Under the pieces are notes generated by a model. The model was given only the letters and a program-made list of their open reading frames with translations. It did no database searches and was not told where the DNA came from. Source: Diogma glabrata (Eukaryota; Arthropoda; Insecta; Diptera; Cylindrotomidae). Taken from it: 64,000 bases of DNA. The stretch's first letter is position 1, and each line of letters starts with the position of its first letter. The stretch lies in NCBI GenBank assembly GCA_963693315.1, contig OY856186.1:376112331-376176330 (forward strand), read 5' to 3'. The position numbers and the translations under genes are program-made. This document shows, piece by piece, positions 1 through 12,239 of this stretch.

Positions 1-446
1 TATATTTTTGCATTTTTGGGATAATGATTGATCTTGGAGATAAGTTAATCAGTTCGATTTAAAACTCAAAAGAATAAACATTCATCTTAATCCTATAATA
101 TTAACGATGATTGAATTGAAGGAAAAACTAATTAGTTTTCTAATAAGCCTTAACGATTCAACATATTTAATTTCTATTGGATAACTTATATGAATCTAAT
201 CATCATTAATACCCAGGTAAGCAGAGAGGATTGTTTTGACATTGAGCCAAGCTTGTTTTAAGGTCGAACAATGTTGGGACAAGCTTTAAAATAAAATTGG
301 TTGAATGTTGTTTTAACCTTAAATGATAACCACGTACCATTATTATTTGTACACATTGGATCAATATTTAAATACAATGATGCACCAATTCTAAAACAAA
401 TAAATCGAATTCATAGCTTTTTAATTTTTTTTGCAATGTATAATTC
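1..446. other. AT-rich flank, no gene seen
   Basis: No supportable coding sequence. At 206-217 a 'taatacccaggtaa' motif is followed by 'cattgagccaagcttg', related to motifs at 2690-2740 and, inverted, at 2905-2925. This suggests remnants of a dispersed repeat. Confidence 0.5.
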
Positions 447-1560
447 ATTATATGTGTTGTTATGGTTTTCCATATTATTCACTGTTTGTGTGCTTTTGTC
501 ACTTTTGAATTAAAATGCAATATTTAAAAATACACTTTTTTAATATTTTTATTTTTAATTTTAAATTTTATTAATAATCATATAAACTTCCTTATAGTAA
601 CAATTTGAATTTGATTTTTTATTTTAATGAATATCGATTTCGACTTACGTCATCCTCAGTTCTTAAATTATTATTACAATCTTTGCTTAAACTAATGTCT
701 TATATATATACTATTTCAACTACTATTTTTTATTATTATGTCATATATTTTATTAGTTTTAGTGTTGATATTATCATTTAAAATGTTGTTATTGTTTTTA
801 TGTTTAAATATTTCTATTTCTTCCTATCTATCTAGATGTTGTTCTTTTCTTTTTTTATGTAATATTGGTAAATTTGTGTTGATATTGGTATATTTGTGTT
901 TTTCTATTTTTAAATGTTGGGCATATATGGATTTTGGATCACTTTTATTAATTTCACTGGTGTGTTCAATAAATCTTTTTGTGAAGGACCGCCCCGTTTG
1001 ACCTATATAAAATTTACAGCTGTCATCACAGGCAATTTTATAAACACCTGTGTCTAAGGTTTGGGTTTTTTGGTTTATAGGTAATTTTCTATTTTATTTT
1101 TGTTTTTGTAAGCTGCAATATATCCATATATTTTTAAAGTGCATTATTTTGAAGGTTGTTTTATTATATGTTACGCCTATGTATTTTTTACCTGCTAAGT
1201 TTTCTTTATTCCTCAGTGTTGTTAGGGTTTGCAAATTTTTCTTGTTCTTATGTTTTCTATTTAATGTGTCAATTATTTCGTTTTTATATCCGTTTTTACT
1301 GGCTATGTATTTTATATTATTTAATTCCTCTTGATAATTTTCTGCATTCATTGGTATATTGTTCAATCTATGGATCATGTGGTTGTATGCAGCTAGTTTA
1401 TGTTAGAATGGATGATGTGATTTAATATTTATTTCTTGATTCGTTTGGGTTGGTTTTCGGATGAAATAATAAATGGAATCAGTAAAAAATGATATGGAAA
1501 GCACGATAAAAAAGAAAAGTGAAATAAAAAATTGAAATTAAAAAAGTTAAAAGAATCAAA
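447..1560 (-). mobile_element. Penelope-like element, 3' part (RT end + GIY-YIG endonuclease)
   Basis: Read on the minus strand, the segment first gives the last part of a Penelope-type reverse transcriptase: an RKPTQTN motif near 1455-1475, then HPF, HKLAAYNHMIHRLNNIPM and NGYKNEIIDTL around 1378-1230. A GIY-YIG endonuclease follows, with GVYKIACDD, FYIGQTGRSFTKRFIEH and AQHLKIEKH between about 1050 and 820. In Penelope-like elements this nuclease cuts target DNA for retrotransposition. A TAG after HLDR (near 830) ends the frame. The 3' UTR runs to about 447 and is repeated at 27488-27642. Plus-strand ORFs here are antisense artefacts. The copy is 5'-truncated and inactive. Confidence 0.85.
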
Positions 1561-2237
1561 ACTAATAGAAATGGGAACTCATAATATTAACATAATAAAT
1601 CAATACAGACCGCCACAATATTGCAGCTTACAAAAACAAAAATAAAATAGAAAATTACCTAAAAACCAAAAAAAAACCCAAACCTTAGACAAAGGTGTTT
1701 ATAAAATTGCCTGTGATGACTGTAGTAAATTTTATATAGGTCAAACGGGCGGTCCTTCACAAAAAGATTTATTGAACACACCAGTGAAATTAATAAAAGT
1801 GATCCAAAATCCAGATATGCCCAACATTTGAAAATAGAAAAACACAAATATACCAATATCAACACAAATTTAACCAAATTACATAAAAAAAGAAAAGTAC
1901 AAAATCTAGATAGATAGGAAGAAATAGAAATATTTAAACATAAAAACAATAACAACATTTTAAATGATAATATCAACACTAAAACTAACAAAATATATGA
2001 CATAATAATAAAAAATAGCAGTTTAAATGGTATATAAGACATTAGTTTAAGCAAAGATTGTAATAATAATTTAAGAACTGAGGATGACGTAAGTCGAAAT
2101 CGATATTCATTAAAATAAAAAATCAAATTCAAATTGTTACTATAAGGAAATTTATATGATTATTAATAAAATAAAAAAAATAAATAAAAAAAAATAAACA
2201 TATTAAAAAAGTATATTTTTAAATATTGTATTTTAAT
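505..2237. repeat. Large inverted repeat made of two Penelope 3' ends
   Basis: Left arm about 505-1118, right arm about 1617-2237. They are highly similar in inverted orientation over the endonuclease ORF and 3' UTR. The loop carries RT sequence belonging only to the left copy. Confidence 0.8.
1617..2237 (+). mobile_element. Penelope-like element 3' fragment, inverted partner
   Basis: This plus-strand copy has the same GIY-YIG endonuclease region as the inverted copy at 447-1118. GVYK is at 1694-1705 and YIG at 1733-1741, followed by the RSFTKRFIEH and RYAQHLKIEKHKY stretch. Homology begins abruptly at the 'tattgcagcttac' sequence near 1617 and ends near 2237. There is a 1-nt frameshift at the poly-G of 'caaacgggcgg'. 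The TAG after NLDR is the same stop seen in the inverted copy, so the arms share a defective ancestor or are an inverted duplication. The arms are separated by about 500 bp of RT sequence and spacer. Confidence 0.85.
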
Positions 2238-4319
2238 GTATAATGCAGTATAATCCTTGGCTAGCTATCTTTGGTTACAGTGTGGCACAGTTGTAAATGG
2301 CTAGACTGAACCAAGATCCAGTTTATTATGTTACGCATTATTTACTAGTCTAATGTAGTGTAAACATGTGCAAGTCATTTTAAGCTTTTCTCTAATTTTA
2401 TAAATGTTACTCTTTCAACAACTTCTTTCCACACATTTAAAGGAGGTCTGGAAAAAAAATTGGTTTGGTAGATCTAGTTCAAGTCTTATTTGCCAGACAT
2501 GGCCCAAGGACATCAGTCCAAACTTGGCACAAACTTGGGCCGTTTAAAAATATTAAGTCTGGCCAAAACCCCGAAAGCTGTTGCTTGGCGCAGGTCTAGC
2601 CCCTTAGCCTTTTATTACCCGGGTATTGTAGTGGAATTTCCTCATATATTGTAAATTTGTTGGTTACAGTCCATCATTGCACAAATGCTGAAATTATATA
2701 ACAATTACAATAAATTTGTTTCAACATTGAACCAAGCTTGGCCCAAAACTAAATATAGTAGTCAAAAAATACAATTTACATTTATTTATTTTAACCATTG
2801 GCTTAGTATGACAAAATGTATCAGACTAAGGCTTGGCCCTGCCTTGATAATCATTTCTTAGATTTTCAAGCTTGGGCCAAGCTTGGCCCATTCGATAAGC
2901 CTTGGTATTTCTAACCTGGGTATTATCATTATTTTGAAAACTATGGATAATGTATAAAAAATAGAATTAATGTTAGTTGTGTATTTAAATTTTGAATATT
3001 GAAATAATTGTATGAAAACAAAGAAACGGCGTCGACTCAATTGGAGTGAATTTAAAAACATGCAAATAAACAGTTGAGTGAAGTTAAATTGTGGTTGAAG
3101 AATCATAAAATTATTTAACGACCTTAGATCTAACGTGATTAATCTAAAATTATTAAAATTTTTATTTAAATAATACAAATGTATTAAGGTGTTTTGTAAA
3201 AATTATCACAATAATAATTTAATTAAAAGTAAATTGAATGTTCTAATATTGAAAAAAACGAAACATAAATTTTATTTCCACTCAGTTTAGTTTTCATTTG
3301 GAATCAACTAGACTGAAGTTCACCTAAACTAGTGTTCGGGAAAAAATGCAAGTAAATAAAATTTTTTTTTACTGCAACAAGTTTGGTGGATATTATAATT
3401 TTTAAAAAATGTTATGAAAAATGAATGATATTAATTAACATAAATTGTTTATAATTAATTCTGTAGACTAATCTAAACTAAGAGTTTAAGCTTTTATCAA
3501 CAACAATTTTTTTTTAAAGTTTTTAGAGTTATATTTATTCCGTTACATTTAGGATTTATATTGAAGTGTAGTAGGACATTACAATTTTGTTCGAGCTGAA
3601 CGGTAACGGAATTAGGGAACTAGAAATATAACTTTCATTTAAAGTGGAATTAAAAAAAAATTTTATTTTAAATTAAAAAAAATTTTAATTGGAATATTCG
3701 CGATTGTTAATTTTGTTTCATAACAAACGGAAAAAAAGTGGATACAAATTGTGAAAACAAACAAAAAATTATGTGCTTTTGAAATAAAAAAAAAGGAAGT
3801 AACTTAAAAATGTCTCGAAAATAATTTTTAAAAAAATTCCCTGTTTTTTTAAAAATAAAAATGTCATCGAAAAATAAAATATTATCAATATTAGTGTGCA
3901 ATTAAAGTAGAACAGTGAAACCAGTTTAAAAATAAATAAAAAAACAGGAAAAATATATGAATTTATAAAACGAAAGAAAAAAAAGAAAAGATAATAAATG
4001 TCTCCTTGTGTTGTTATTTCCCTGTGTATAGTTAAGTCTAATTTTAGGAGGTGACGGGTAAGTTAAGAATATATTTTTTTTATGTATTTTTTTTTTCTTT
4101 GATAATAACATACTTTCTTAATAAAGATATTCGTAAAGTTCATGAAATGCAAAATTTTTTTGTTTTCTCTTTTTATTCTATTTTATTTTATTTATTTTCC
4201 CTTAAATTAAATATGGGCTAACGGGAGGCCGTAGATGGGGGTGGTGGTTGATGGAGCGCGAGTAAGGTGCGAATGCAAGGTAAGTTAGATTTATTATTCC
4301 GATTAATACCGCTCTAAAA
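2238..4319. repeat. Noncoding; scattered 'aagcttggccca' motif repeats
   Basis: Between 2450 and 2925 there are several related motifs such as 'catggcccaagg', 'aacttgggcc' and 'caagcttggccca', in both orientations. Palindromic 'tacccgggta' (about 2615) and 'acctgggta' (about 2913) may mark ends of a decayed element. From 2930 to 4319 the DNA is AT-rich with long A and T runs and no supportable gene. Confidence 0.4.
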
Positions 4320-5490
4320 ATATACCTTCCTGGTTCATCGGTTAACCCACGCCAAGCAGTTTCCGAAACTTTAGCCGGTTTGCAAGAGAGCGGTCCGATG
4401 AAATTACAGCCAGGAGGATTCTGGCAACGGAATCAAGGTCATCTTCTTTTTTTTTTAAAACTGGATGATTTTGTGAACGTTACAACCTTACACTGCCAAT
4501 AACTATTCTTGAACGAGATCCAAGTAGCATAATAACTCCACCTGTTCTTCCGTTTAAGTAACATAAAGAATGATTTCATGATTACTTTGTTGCCAGGACC
4601 CAAATATTCATTGATGCCATTGGAAATAATAAATCCACGTCGAGATTCACTCTTCGAATGCATCGTTTTTGGATAGTCGCAAATCATTTGGTTTAAAACT
4701 ATCTCTTCAATTGTTATGCTTTCAAATGACCTAAGTTACCATGCCAAGGTGGAGCTATTGAATCAAACCCGAATCGAATTGTTAAACACTTATTGTTAAA
4801 CAGAAATTTTCCAAACTCTCACTCTTCTTACTCACTCCACAGCCAAAATCAAAACCGCAGATGATACCGGCCAAAAAGTCAATGGCTATCTCACTACTAA
4901 AGTTTCATTCAATGGGTCGTAGTAAGTCCCTTGATCTTCATGTCATTTATTCTGTTACCCAAGATTATATTTTGGTATTGATTTTTTTTAAAACGTTCAA
5001 ATTATTATCTCAGGTCATATTTGCATCTCCATTAGATTCTATAATCAAATTATCTGCCACAGACCTTACTGGGAACGAAGATGAACAGCTGCAGGATGAG
5101 ATACCACTTCTTTCATCGTTTTCTAAAATGGGTTTAAGCCAATCGCTTCAGCTTGAACATGTCATTGATGTTCGCGACGCTATCCCCATCAAATAAAGAC
5201 ACTATCCCATATCACAAACAATAGAGAAAATGATGGGTGGGAGATGAGGTACTGGCAAACGTATGTTGGCGCTGGTTGTCATCGAAGAAAGTTCCAGTTC
5301 GTGGAGCTCATCAGTGGTTCTTTTACACAAACCTGGTAAAGTTTGTTTATGTTTGGACTCCCATAAGGTTATTATTTTGATTTGGATTTGTTAAAAAATT
5401 CAACATATTAGTTTGGACCTCCGAAGCTGATGTGGACTTTAGCTTGTTAAAGAAAGCCATAAATTTAGCGTCAGTTCCGCTACATCAAAG
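4320..5490 (+). pseudogene. Ty3/gypsy pol remnant (protease to RT, RNase H start)
   Basis: This is a decayed gypsy-type polyprotein. In order: a protease-like stretch (VNGYLTTKVSF, LDLHVIYSVTQDYIL, DFF about 4880-4990), a linker, LEHVIDV...DAIPIK about 5150-5193, then RT N-terminus with IDRML-like and VIEESS-like residues after several frameshifts (5230-5330), PGKVCLCLDSHKV, and VWTSEADVDFSLLKKAI (5412-5465), the usual start of the gypsy RNase H part. Most of the RT palm is deleted. The same family recurs at 26990-28165. Protein-level recognition is solid but no function remains. Grouping near Osvaldo/Mdg3-type gypsy elements is inference. Confidence 0.75.
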
Positions 5491-6580
5491 AGGTATACAA
5501 GCGCACAAATAAACGATGCATTTCTGCGAGAAAGTATTGGCAATTTGTGGTTTCTTGAGACGCTCCAGATGGTTTCCAAGAACGTAGTGCTGGATCCACA
5601 AAAGTTCTTTTAATGGTGTGGTTACGGACCGCTTGCATCTGTGTTTCGCTCACTGTACGGTCATTCTAAAAATCTTTGCCTAAAGTGACTTAAAGCGTCG
5701 TGTTACTCCTCTCGTTTCTTGCAATATTTTTTCTGCAACAAGGCAAAAATATGGATATTGTTAATGGTTAAATCAAACAACATGCTGAAAATTATGAATA
5801 ATCCGTTCTACTCCGATCAGTTTCGAGTTATTAAGAAAATTTCAACTTAAAAAGATTAGCATACAATAAGGGCTTGACAAACTATGAAAAACCTTTTTTG
5901 TTTCTTACGACTAAATCGGTCCACAACACATGTTCTTGTCATCTTGTGTTTTGTTAAGTTCAGAATTAGTACATTAATTTCTCTCGAGGATCACTATTGA
6001 TGTAAAGCTTGAAAACTTGGATTGAATAACATTCTGGAATTGATTGAATAATAGGGAAGGGAAGTGGAAATAAACGTTGCTCGTCGAGGGTTTAGAGTAT
6101 TTAATATTCTACGAAAATAGTTCTTCTAAAATACAATTTTAGAAATAAATTCAAAACGACCGCTTTAGTTTTCGTTCAATTTTTCCAACATTATCTATAA
6201 CCTTGAATTTCTTTAATTTTTTATTTCTTTTATATTCGAAGATAAGGGGGAGGAGAGCAGGAAAAAATTTTCATATTTTCGAAGTAAGTAGAAAACTGTG
6301 TTCTCGAAAATTACAAAAATATTATATTGAACTACAAAAAATCACCTTTGATATGATACCACACTTTTCAAGGTCAAAATATTTTTTTTTTAAAATTTCA
6401 ACTCTCAACCCCCTCCAAAAAACCTTTGAAATTATAACAGCCAAAAACAAATTACAGTTTTTTTTTGCAAAATTCATACAACCGTCAATTTAAAAATTTT
6501 TTTTGCAACGTTCGTAGATAAGTTGGGGGAGGGGGGTTACAAAAACAAAATAACGGTTTCAAAAATAGCTTAAACACAAG
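5490..6580. other. No clear gene; degenerate sequence
   Basis: The first 150 bases may still belong to the gypsy remnant. After that the region is AT-rich, with a GA-rich patch at 6240-6260 and a 'gttgggggaggggggtt' tract at 6520-6537. I see no gene. Confidence 0.4.
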
Positions 6581-6589
6581 TTGATGTTA

Positions 6590-6730
6590 GCACATATAGC
6601 ACTTATAGCTTCTTGATAGCACTTATTGCTTCTAAGAAATTCGATTATGTAATAATTCGAACGGACACCTAAGTCTTTCCAATAGCGTACCGTTTTTACT
6701 TTTTCAAAGCACGGAACCCTAAAAATGATA
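6590..6730 (-). repeat. Dispersed repeat with 'ggttccg..aaaaacggta' core (copy 1)
   Basis: Its reverse complement matches 10665-10790. Both contain a 'ggttccgt', 'agtaaaaacggta', 'ctattgg', 'ggtgtccgt' series followed by 'ataagtgctatcaa'. The two copies lie 4 kb apart in opposite orientation. Confidence 0.65.
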
Positions 6731-6989
6731 TGTCGTTTCTGTTCAATCAAAGGTATTGCATAGTTTTATGGATGTCACAATCACGTTCTCACCAGGATTA
6801 TGAATATTCACTATAACATCTCAAACAATGATACAAAAAAAATGGTTGAATCGGAAAAGTGCTAGAAAATAAATATGGACAATTTTGCTCACCTTAGCTC
6901 ACATTTTTTTTTAAAATCATCAAAACACTCTAAAATGGCACATGTGAATCTGATTGATTCGTACAAATACCATCAGCTTATTGAAAATT

Positions 6990-8295
6990 TCTTTAGGCGC
7001 GTTGTGCTATTTTGTATGGTGATAAATTTGTATATTCAAACTATCGTCACGTTAATTTATTTAAATATAAAATACCTAAATTGGGTCATAACGTTTCAAA
7101 TTGCAATATGGATATCGCGGTCGACTGAGGTTCTATAGGTCGATAGTTCAATTCCTGGAGTGGTACATATTTTTATTGTTTTTTTCCTCAATTTTTATTA
7201 AATATCATTAAAGTTATTGTTTTTTTATTCATGAATTCATAAAAATCATACAAATTTCTTTTAACGAATTTTAAATTGATCGATAATGCAGTTTTTTAAA
7301 GTTAGTGCTACTGTCTTTTTCCGTTTCGTTCAAATTATTAATTGATTATTTTTGTTTGGCAAAAATTGATTATTTTTTTGGAAGGCAGTGCTAAAAACAA
7401 TAAAACATTGCTTTTCCGATCATTATTTTCCATAATTTCATTCCCGTGAAATAAAATAAGGAAAATAAAAACTACTATTTTAGTATGTATTTATCTTTCA
7501 ATATGAGTTGACATCTTCATCACAAAAGATTGATTTAAGCACAGTTTAAGGCTGTGGACAATTTACGATATTTAAATTTATCGATAGTGTAGTTTTTTAA
7601 GGTTATTGCTACTGTCTTTTAGCACAGTGTTACGTCAATGCGAAGTAAAATTTAGAATGCATTCAGGGGATTTTTACGACATCTCAATATTTTATTAAGT
7701 TTTTAAAAGAAATGTTTTGTGGCTATTGTGTTTTTTATACTTTTTGTTGTTGTTTTATTTTTTCATTTTTTTCTATTTTATGTTGGTGATTTTTGTAGCA
7801 CTTTTGAAGTGAGAACTGCTGTAGGCGCGTTGTCCGATTTTGTTTGGGAAAAAATTTATATATTCGAGTCATCGTAACGCTAAATATATATTAAATATCA
7901 AAAGAGAGTGGGATAAATTGTAATTATTTGTTATTTTCTTATTTATTATTCTCATTTTCTTGATTTAATATTTTTTTTTTTCATTTTTATTGAATTTGAT
8001 TTTTTTTCATTTAAGTGTGGTATAGTAAGTAAAGATTTTGTTGTATTTTTAGGTAAAATAAAAAATTGGTTTGTCATATTTGATTTGTGTGTTTTTCTTA
8101 ATACTTTTTAATAGTACGAAAAACCCAAGTAATGTTGAAATTAATGATAATATATTATAAATAATTTTACTGTCGTTCTCTTGATTAATATTTTGCTTTT
8201 TTCGTTTTTATTGAATTTGATGTTTTTCTCAGTTAATAACAGTGTGGAAGTGTGGTAAAGTAAGTAAAGATTTTGTTGTATTTAGACGATAAAAA
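6990..8295 (+). repeat. Cluster of diverged direct duplications
   Basis: Three pairs are visible: 6995-7075 with 7823-7900 ('taggcgcgttgt', then a 'cgtaacg' series); 7280-7325 with 7570-7625 ('gttttttaaggttattgctac'-type); and 7960-8050 with 8180-8290 ('attgaatttgat', 'agtaagtaaagattttgttg'). There is no coding potential. A weak tRNA B-box-like 'agttcaattcctgg' lies at 7145-7158. Confidence 0.55.
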
Positions 8296-10660
8296 CACAG
8301 CTTTTTCACTGTTTTAAGTTTTCATTTCTGTCGGCAGTCCTGAACACTGACTTCTTTTTTCATAAGATAGAGGTTTTCAATTTTTTGGTTTCTTTAACGG
8401 TTCAGACTAATCAGTTTGATTTTTGGTGCTAAAGAGAATCGGTGATTCAAAAGAATTATTAAAAGTGGGATTAACGATAAAACTAGCTTGTTCCATTACT
8501 TTCTCCCATTAACTTCGCAATGAAATTTTTTGTCTTCAACTTAAAACTTTTATCAGATCAGTGTTAAGGGGTTCTAATGCATTTTTTACATAAAAAGAAA
8601 GCGTTCTTTGTATGCAAAAAGTACAAACTAATCAGAATGAGTTCATCTTAACTCACAGAAATAGGGTGAGTCATGAATGGATGGTGATGTTAGCTGTAAC
8701 TAATCAAAATTCTGTTTTAATAGTCATAAAAACTCTAACTGAGTGCTGAAAGATTTTAATTTGCTATCTAAGGACTACCTGTCAGTGTTGGAGTTCGTCC
8801 AAAACGTTCGTTCCAACCGCTTTGGAGTTCGTCGCTAAAGGAGGTTGTTAACTAAAAAACGGAAGTTAAAATCATTGTGCAATCTTTGCGATTATGACAT
8901 ATTATTGTGGACCTAGTCGTGTAACGCCATATTGTATATTCCAACATACCACTGCACACACCTTGGACACTCCCTGGATTTTCAAATTTGTTTCAACTCT
9001 GATTGTTTCAAATTGATTTTATCGATGTTATGATAACAGATTAGTTTAAAGAAGTTGAACATGTTTTCCGAAGTAAAAGAAAATATTTTTCTCAAAGAAT
9101 TTATTTATTTTGTACAATGCTTATATCTGACTTTATTTTGTTTCAAAGGCATTTTACCAATTTCCAGCTATGTATTAATGTCCTATCTAGGTCAATAAAA
9201 AATTGAGTGCTTAGTCTGTATATTTATTTCCATAAAGTATTAAAAAAACTAATAATATTTGTCTTTCGATAGCAATTACCAATGGAAACAAACCAAAAAG
9301 CACAATTTGCTTTAGTTTCTAACTGTGCAAATAATAATTTTTTTTTGTTGATTTTCCAATTTTTCTGCAAACACTCGAAATATAAAAATGTAAAGAAAAT
9401 TAATGTTTGTAAGAGTTCGAAAAGTACTCTAACATTTTTCATGTTGAAGTAATAAATTGATCAGGATTTTATTTAATCAAAAAATAATAAAATAAATTTG
9501 AAGACTTTGAAATGTTACGAGAATTTTTTTTTTGCGAAATTTAATACATTATTAAGTTTTCTTATAGTTTTTTGATCGAACGTTGTGATGGATTTATTGC
9601 ATTGTGATGAAATTAAGTTGAGATGAAAAAAGCTTTTGAACAGAATTGAAGAGTACAACGTGCATCATACAATCAAGAAAAGCTGAAAATAGTGAAATAC
9701 TAGCTATGGTGGAAATGGAACTGACATACCTTAATTATTCAATTTTTTTCAGGCAACTTGTTCATTTCGTAACGAAAGATGCAAGACTATTTATAATGTA
9801 AAACAAACTTCATTAGCGAAACTTTTTACACATCGTCTTGTTTCCTTTGTTTTTTCATATCTGTTTTAACAACTTTCCTATACTTTTCGTATTAAAATGT
9901 CAATTTCAATTAAATTTTTTTTGTACATCCGACATACGAGGAGATGCTTTCCGTTTTGTGTTTATATATTTTTTGGTAACAAACAGTAAAAACAAGAAAA
10001 AAAAAAATTATGTTATGCTTCTTGAAAATAAACAAAACATAAAACAAATAAATTTTTTATTAAAGTTAACAACAAATAAGTAAAATTCAAAAAATTAAAA
10101 TAAAAAGGAAAATAAACTGAAAATTTAACACAAACATGAATGAGAAAAATCATTTTCTCGTACAGCTTGTGACTGTTTTCTTTTTTATAGAATAACATGA
10201 AAAACTATACGAGGTGAATATATTATGTATTTATGAAGGAATGAAACCTGAAGGCTATGAAGTATTCAAACTTCAGCCTGTGTGGAGGTTTTCTATATAG
10301 GTTTGTAAGACGTCTTTTATGGTAACAATGCTTTTAGTTTATTAACACAAAAAAAAGTCGCATTACAAAATTTGAGGTTTAGGTATCTTAATTCATTTAG
10401 TTTTGCCCAAACGATGTCAGATGAGTTTCGAAAAACAGCACATAAAGATTTTGTACCAAATGCCATCAAAATCAAAAGATATAACCTAAGGTTATTATTT
10501 AAACAAGTATGTGTTAAGCAGCACCCTTCTTCGTTTGTCCGATTTTGTCCTAAAGTTAAAGTTCAGTTGACCGTATTAGGACAAACAATTCAAAAATAAT
10601 AAAAATTTGAAATTGACCCAATAGTTTTGGCGTTTTCGTCCCACATGACGATGACTGTCC
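8296..10660. other. AT-rich, no gene seen
   Basis: Short ORFs here are rich in Phe, Lys and Asn from A/T runs and match nothing I recognise. The only mild structure is the repeated 'ggagttcgtc' at about 8790 and 8824. Confidence 0.5.
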
Positions 10661-10664
10661 GTTT

Positions 10665-10790
10665 TTAAGGTTCCGTACTTTGAAAAGTAAAAACGGTACC
10701 CTATTGGTACGGCATCGGTGTCCGTCCGAATTTCTATACAATCGATTTTCTCACAAACTATAAGTGCTATCAACTTGAAATATTCTACAG
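10665..10790 (+). repeat. Dispersed repeat with 'ggttccg..aaaaacggta' core (copy 2)
   Basis: Inverted partner of 6590-6730. It reads 'ggttccgtactttgaaaag', 'taaaaacggtaccctattgg', 'ggtgtccgtccgaa' and ends in 'taagtgctatcaac'. The minus-strand ORFs over it are artefacts. Confidence 0.65.
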
Positions 10791-10799
10791 TAATTCTAA

Positions 10800-11440
10800 A
10801 ACGTATTGGTACACGCCTACTGAAAAATTACCATTATTAGTTTTTATCAGTATTTTACAGATATAGATAAGGAAATAGTAAAACAAAAGTTTTTTTAAGG
10901 AATCGAGTTTGACTTAGAAAAATCGAAAAAAGTGAAATATTTAAAAAAAAATTCAATAAATTATCGAGCGCTTTGAGTTATTACCGAAAACGTAAGTTTT
11001 TTATTTTTTTGAGTTTTGCTAGACAGTTGGGGTTTGGTAGTTGAAAGAGTTCGGTTTAAACTCTTGAGTTGGAAGTTTTTGTTGGTAAAAGAATCTAATT
11101 TGTGGAATTTCGGAGTCGAGTGTTATAATATAATTTGTTAATTTAATTTCGTGTAATAGCTTAAATAAATTTTGTTTTGGGTTATACCCTAAATTTAGTT
11201 GTAAACTGTGTTAAAAATGAAGCATTTAAGAGGAAAAATAAATATAAGAAACTGTTATAAGTTCGGAGTTGGTGTTGAGTATTGACAAAGCTATTAAGTG
11301 TCAATTTAGAACTGATAATTTAAATAAAATTGAATTAAGCTTACCATAAACTGAAATTATTTTATGTTGTTTTATTATGAGTTGGATTTCGCATTATTTG
11401 CAACCAATTTAAGTTAGTATTAAGTGTGATAACAAATAAT
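10800..11440 (+). other. Possible 5' LTR/leader of the BEL element; no gene
   Basis: AT-rich DNA immediately upstream of the BEL/Pao gag-like reading frame. By position it should hold the element's leader and perhaps its 5' LTR. I could not match it to sequence downstream of 19935, so LTR boundaries are not called. Confidence 0.25.
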
Positions 11441-12130
11441 ATGGATGATAACACAAAAGAGGATTTTACATGGCATGGATCTGAGAATTTAGATGCAATA
11501 ACTTTACTAACTAATGAAGTAAGTGATTAACTGGGTGGGCTGTCACCGATTTCAACTAAAGATTACAATACTAGATATTTAGAAGACCACTTAGACAGAG
11601 AAGCAGCTATTTTTATTTTACCTGTTTATATTATTTGTTTTAACTTGAATTAATCTTACAATGATGTGCTAAATATAAAATAGGACGAGTTGTGGCATAG
11701 CAGTTTTCCCTTCTGAGAATCTAGGTGGCAAATTAATACACACATTTAAGTTTGATTTTTAACATTTCTTTTTAGTGAGGTTGGTCAGAAGAACCTTCGC
11801 GCAAGTGAGCTAACGGCAGGGTACATTAGCGTGCTCGACCAACTGGGGGACCTTCACGGTCTACCAGACTTCCTACTACAAGATCATTGGATTATAAATA
11901 TTGGATTAAGCAAATTAGACATCGAATCACAAAATTTATAGAGTTCCGTAGTAGTTGAGAAACCTGAGCCAACTCTCACTGACTTCTATACATTCTTGAA
12001 AAAAAGAAGAAATAGTCTAAACCTTTTAGTTGCACCAGCAAATCATGCCCTAGAAATCAACGACCATCAGAACGTATTAGTTCAATGCATGGTGAGATTC
12101 AAAATTCATGGAAGCATGTGAGGGTACCTG
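11441..12130 (+). pseudogene. BEL/Pao gag-like remnant
   Basis: The frame opens at ATG 11441 (MDDNTKEDFTWHGSEN) and soon meets a stop. Later pieces read WIINIGLSKLDIESQN and then PTLTDFYTFLKKRRNSLNLL (11960-12025). The second matches the usual C-terminal gag region of BEL/Pao elements, just upstream of the zinc-knuckle part. Between 11640 and 11780 the sequence is noncoding and AT-rich, perhaps a small insertion. Gag would form the virus-like particle. This copy is dead. The assignment rests mainly on the clear pol region that follows. Confidence 0.6.
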
Positions 12131-12239
12131 CAATAGGGATAGTAGTGGTGTTTCATTAAATATTTCTAAAAATGTTCATGTTGTTCATAAATGCATTGGT
12201 GTCTTACCCACCTAACTGGTGAATATCAAGTATAGTTCG

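Noticed and set aside
301..1425. Plus-strand ORFs with Phe/Leu-rich, membrane-like translations
   Set aside because: They are antisense of the Penelope-like RT/endonuclease, which reads well on the minus strand.
1659..2132. 157-codon minus-strand ORF resembling a membrane protein
   Set aside because: Antisense of the plus-strand GIY-YIG endonuclease copy. The hydrophobicity comes from complementing A-rich codons.
4010..4280. Plus-strand exon with 'gtaagt' donors at about 4050 and 4280
   Set aside because: The sequence upstream of the donors gives no stable or recognisable reading frame and no acceptor.
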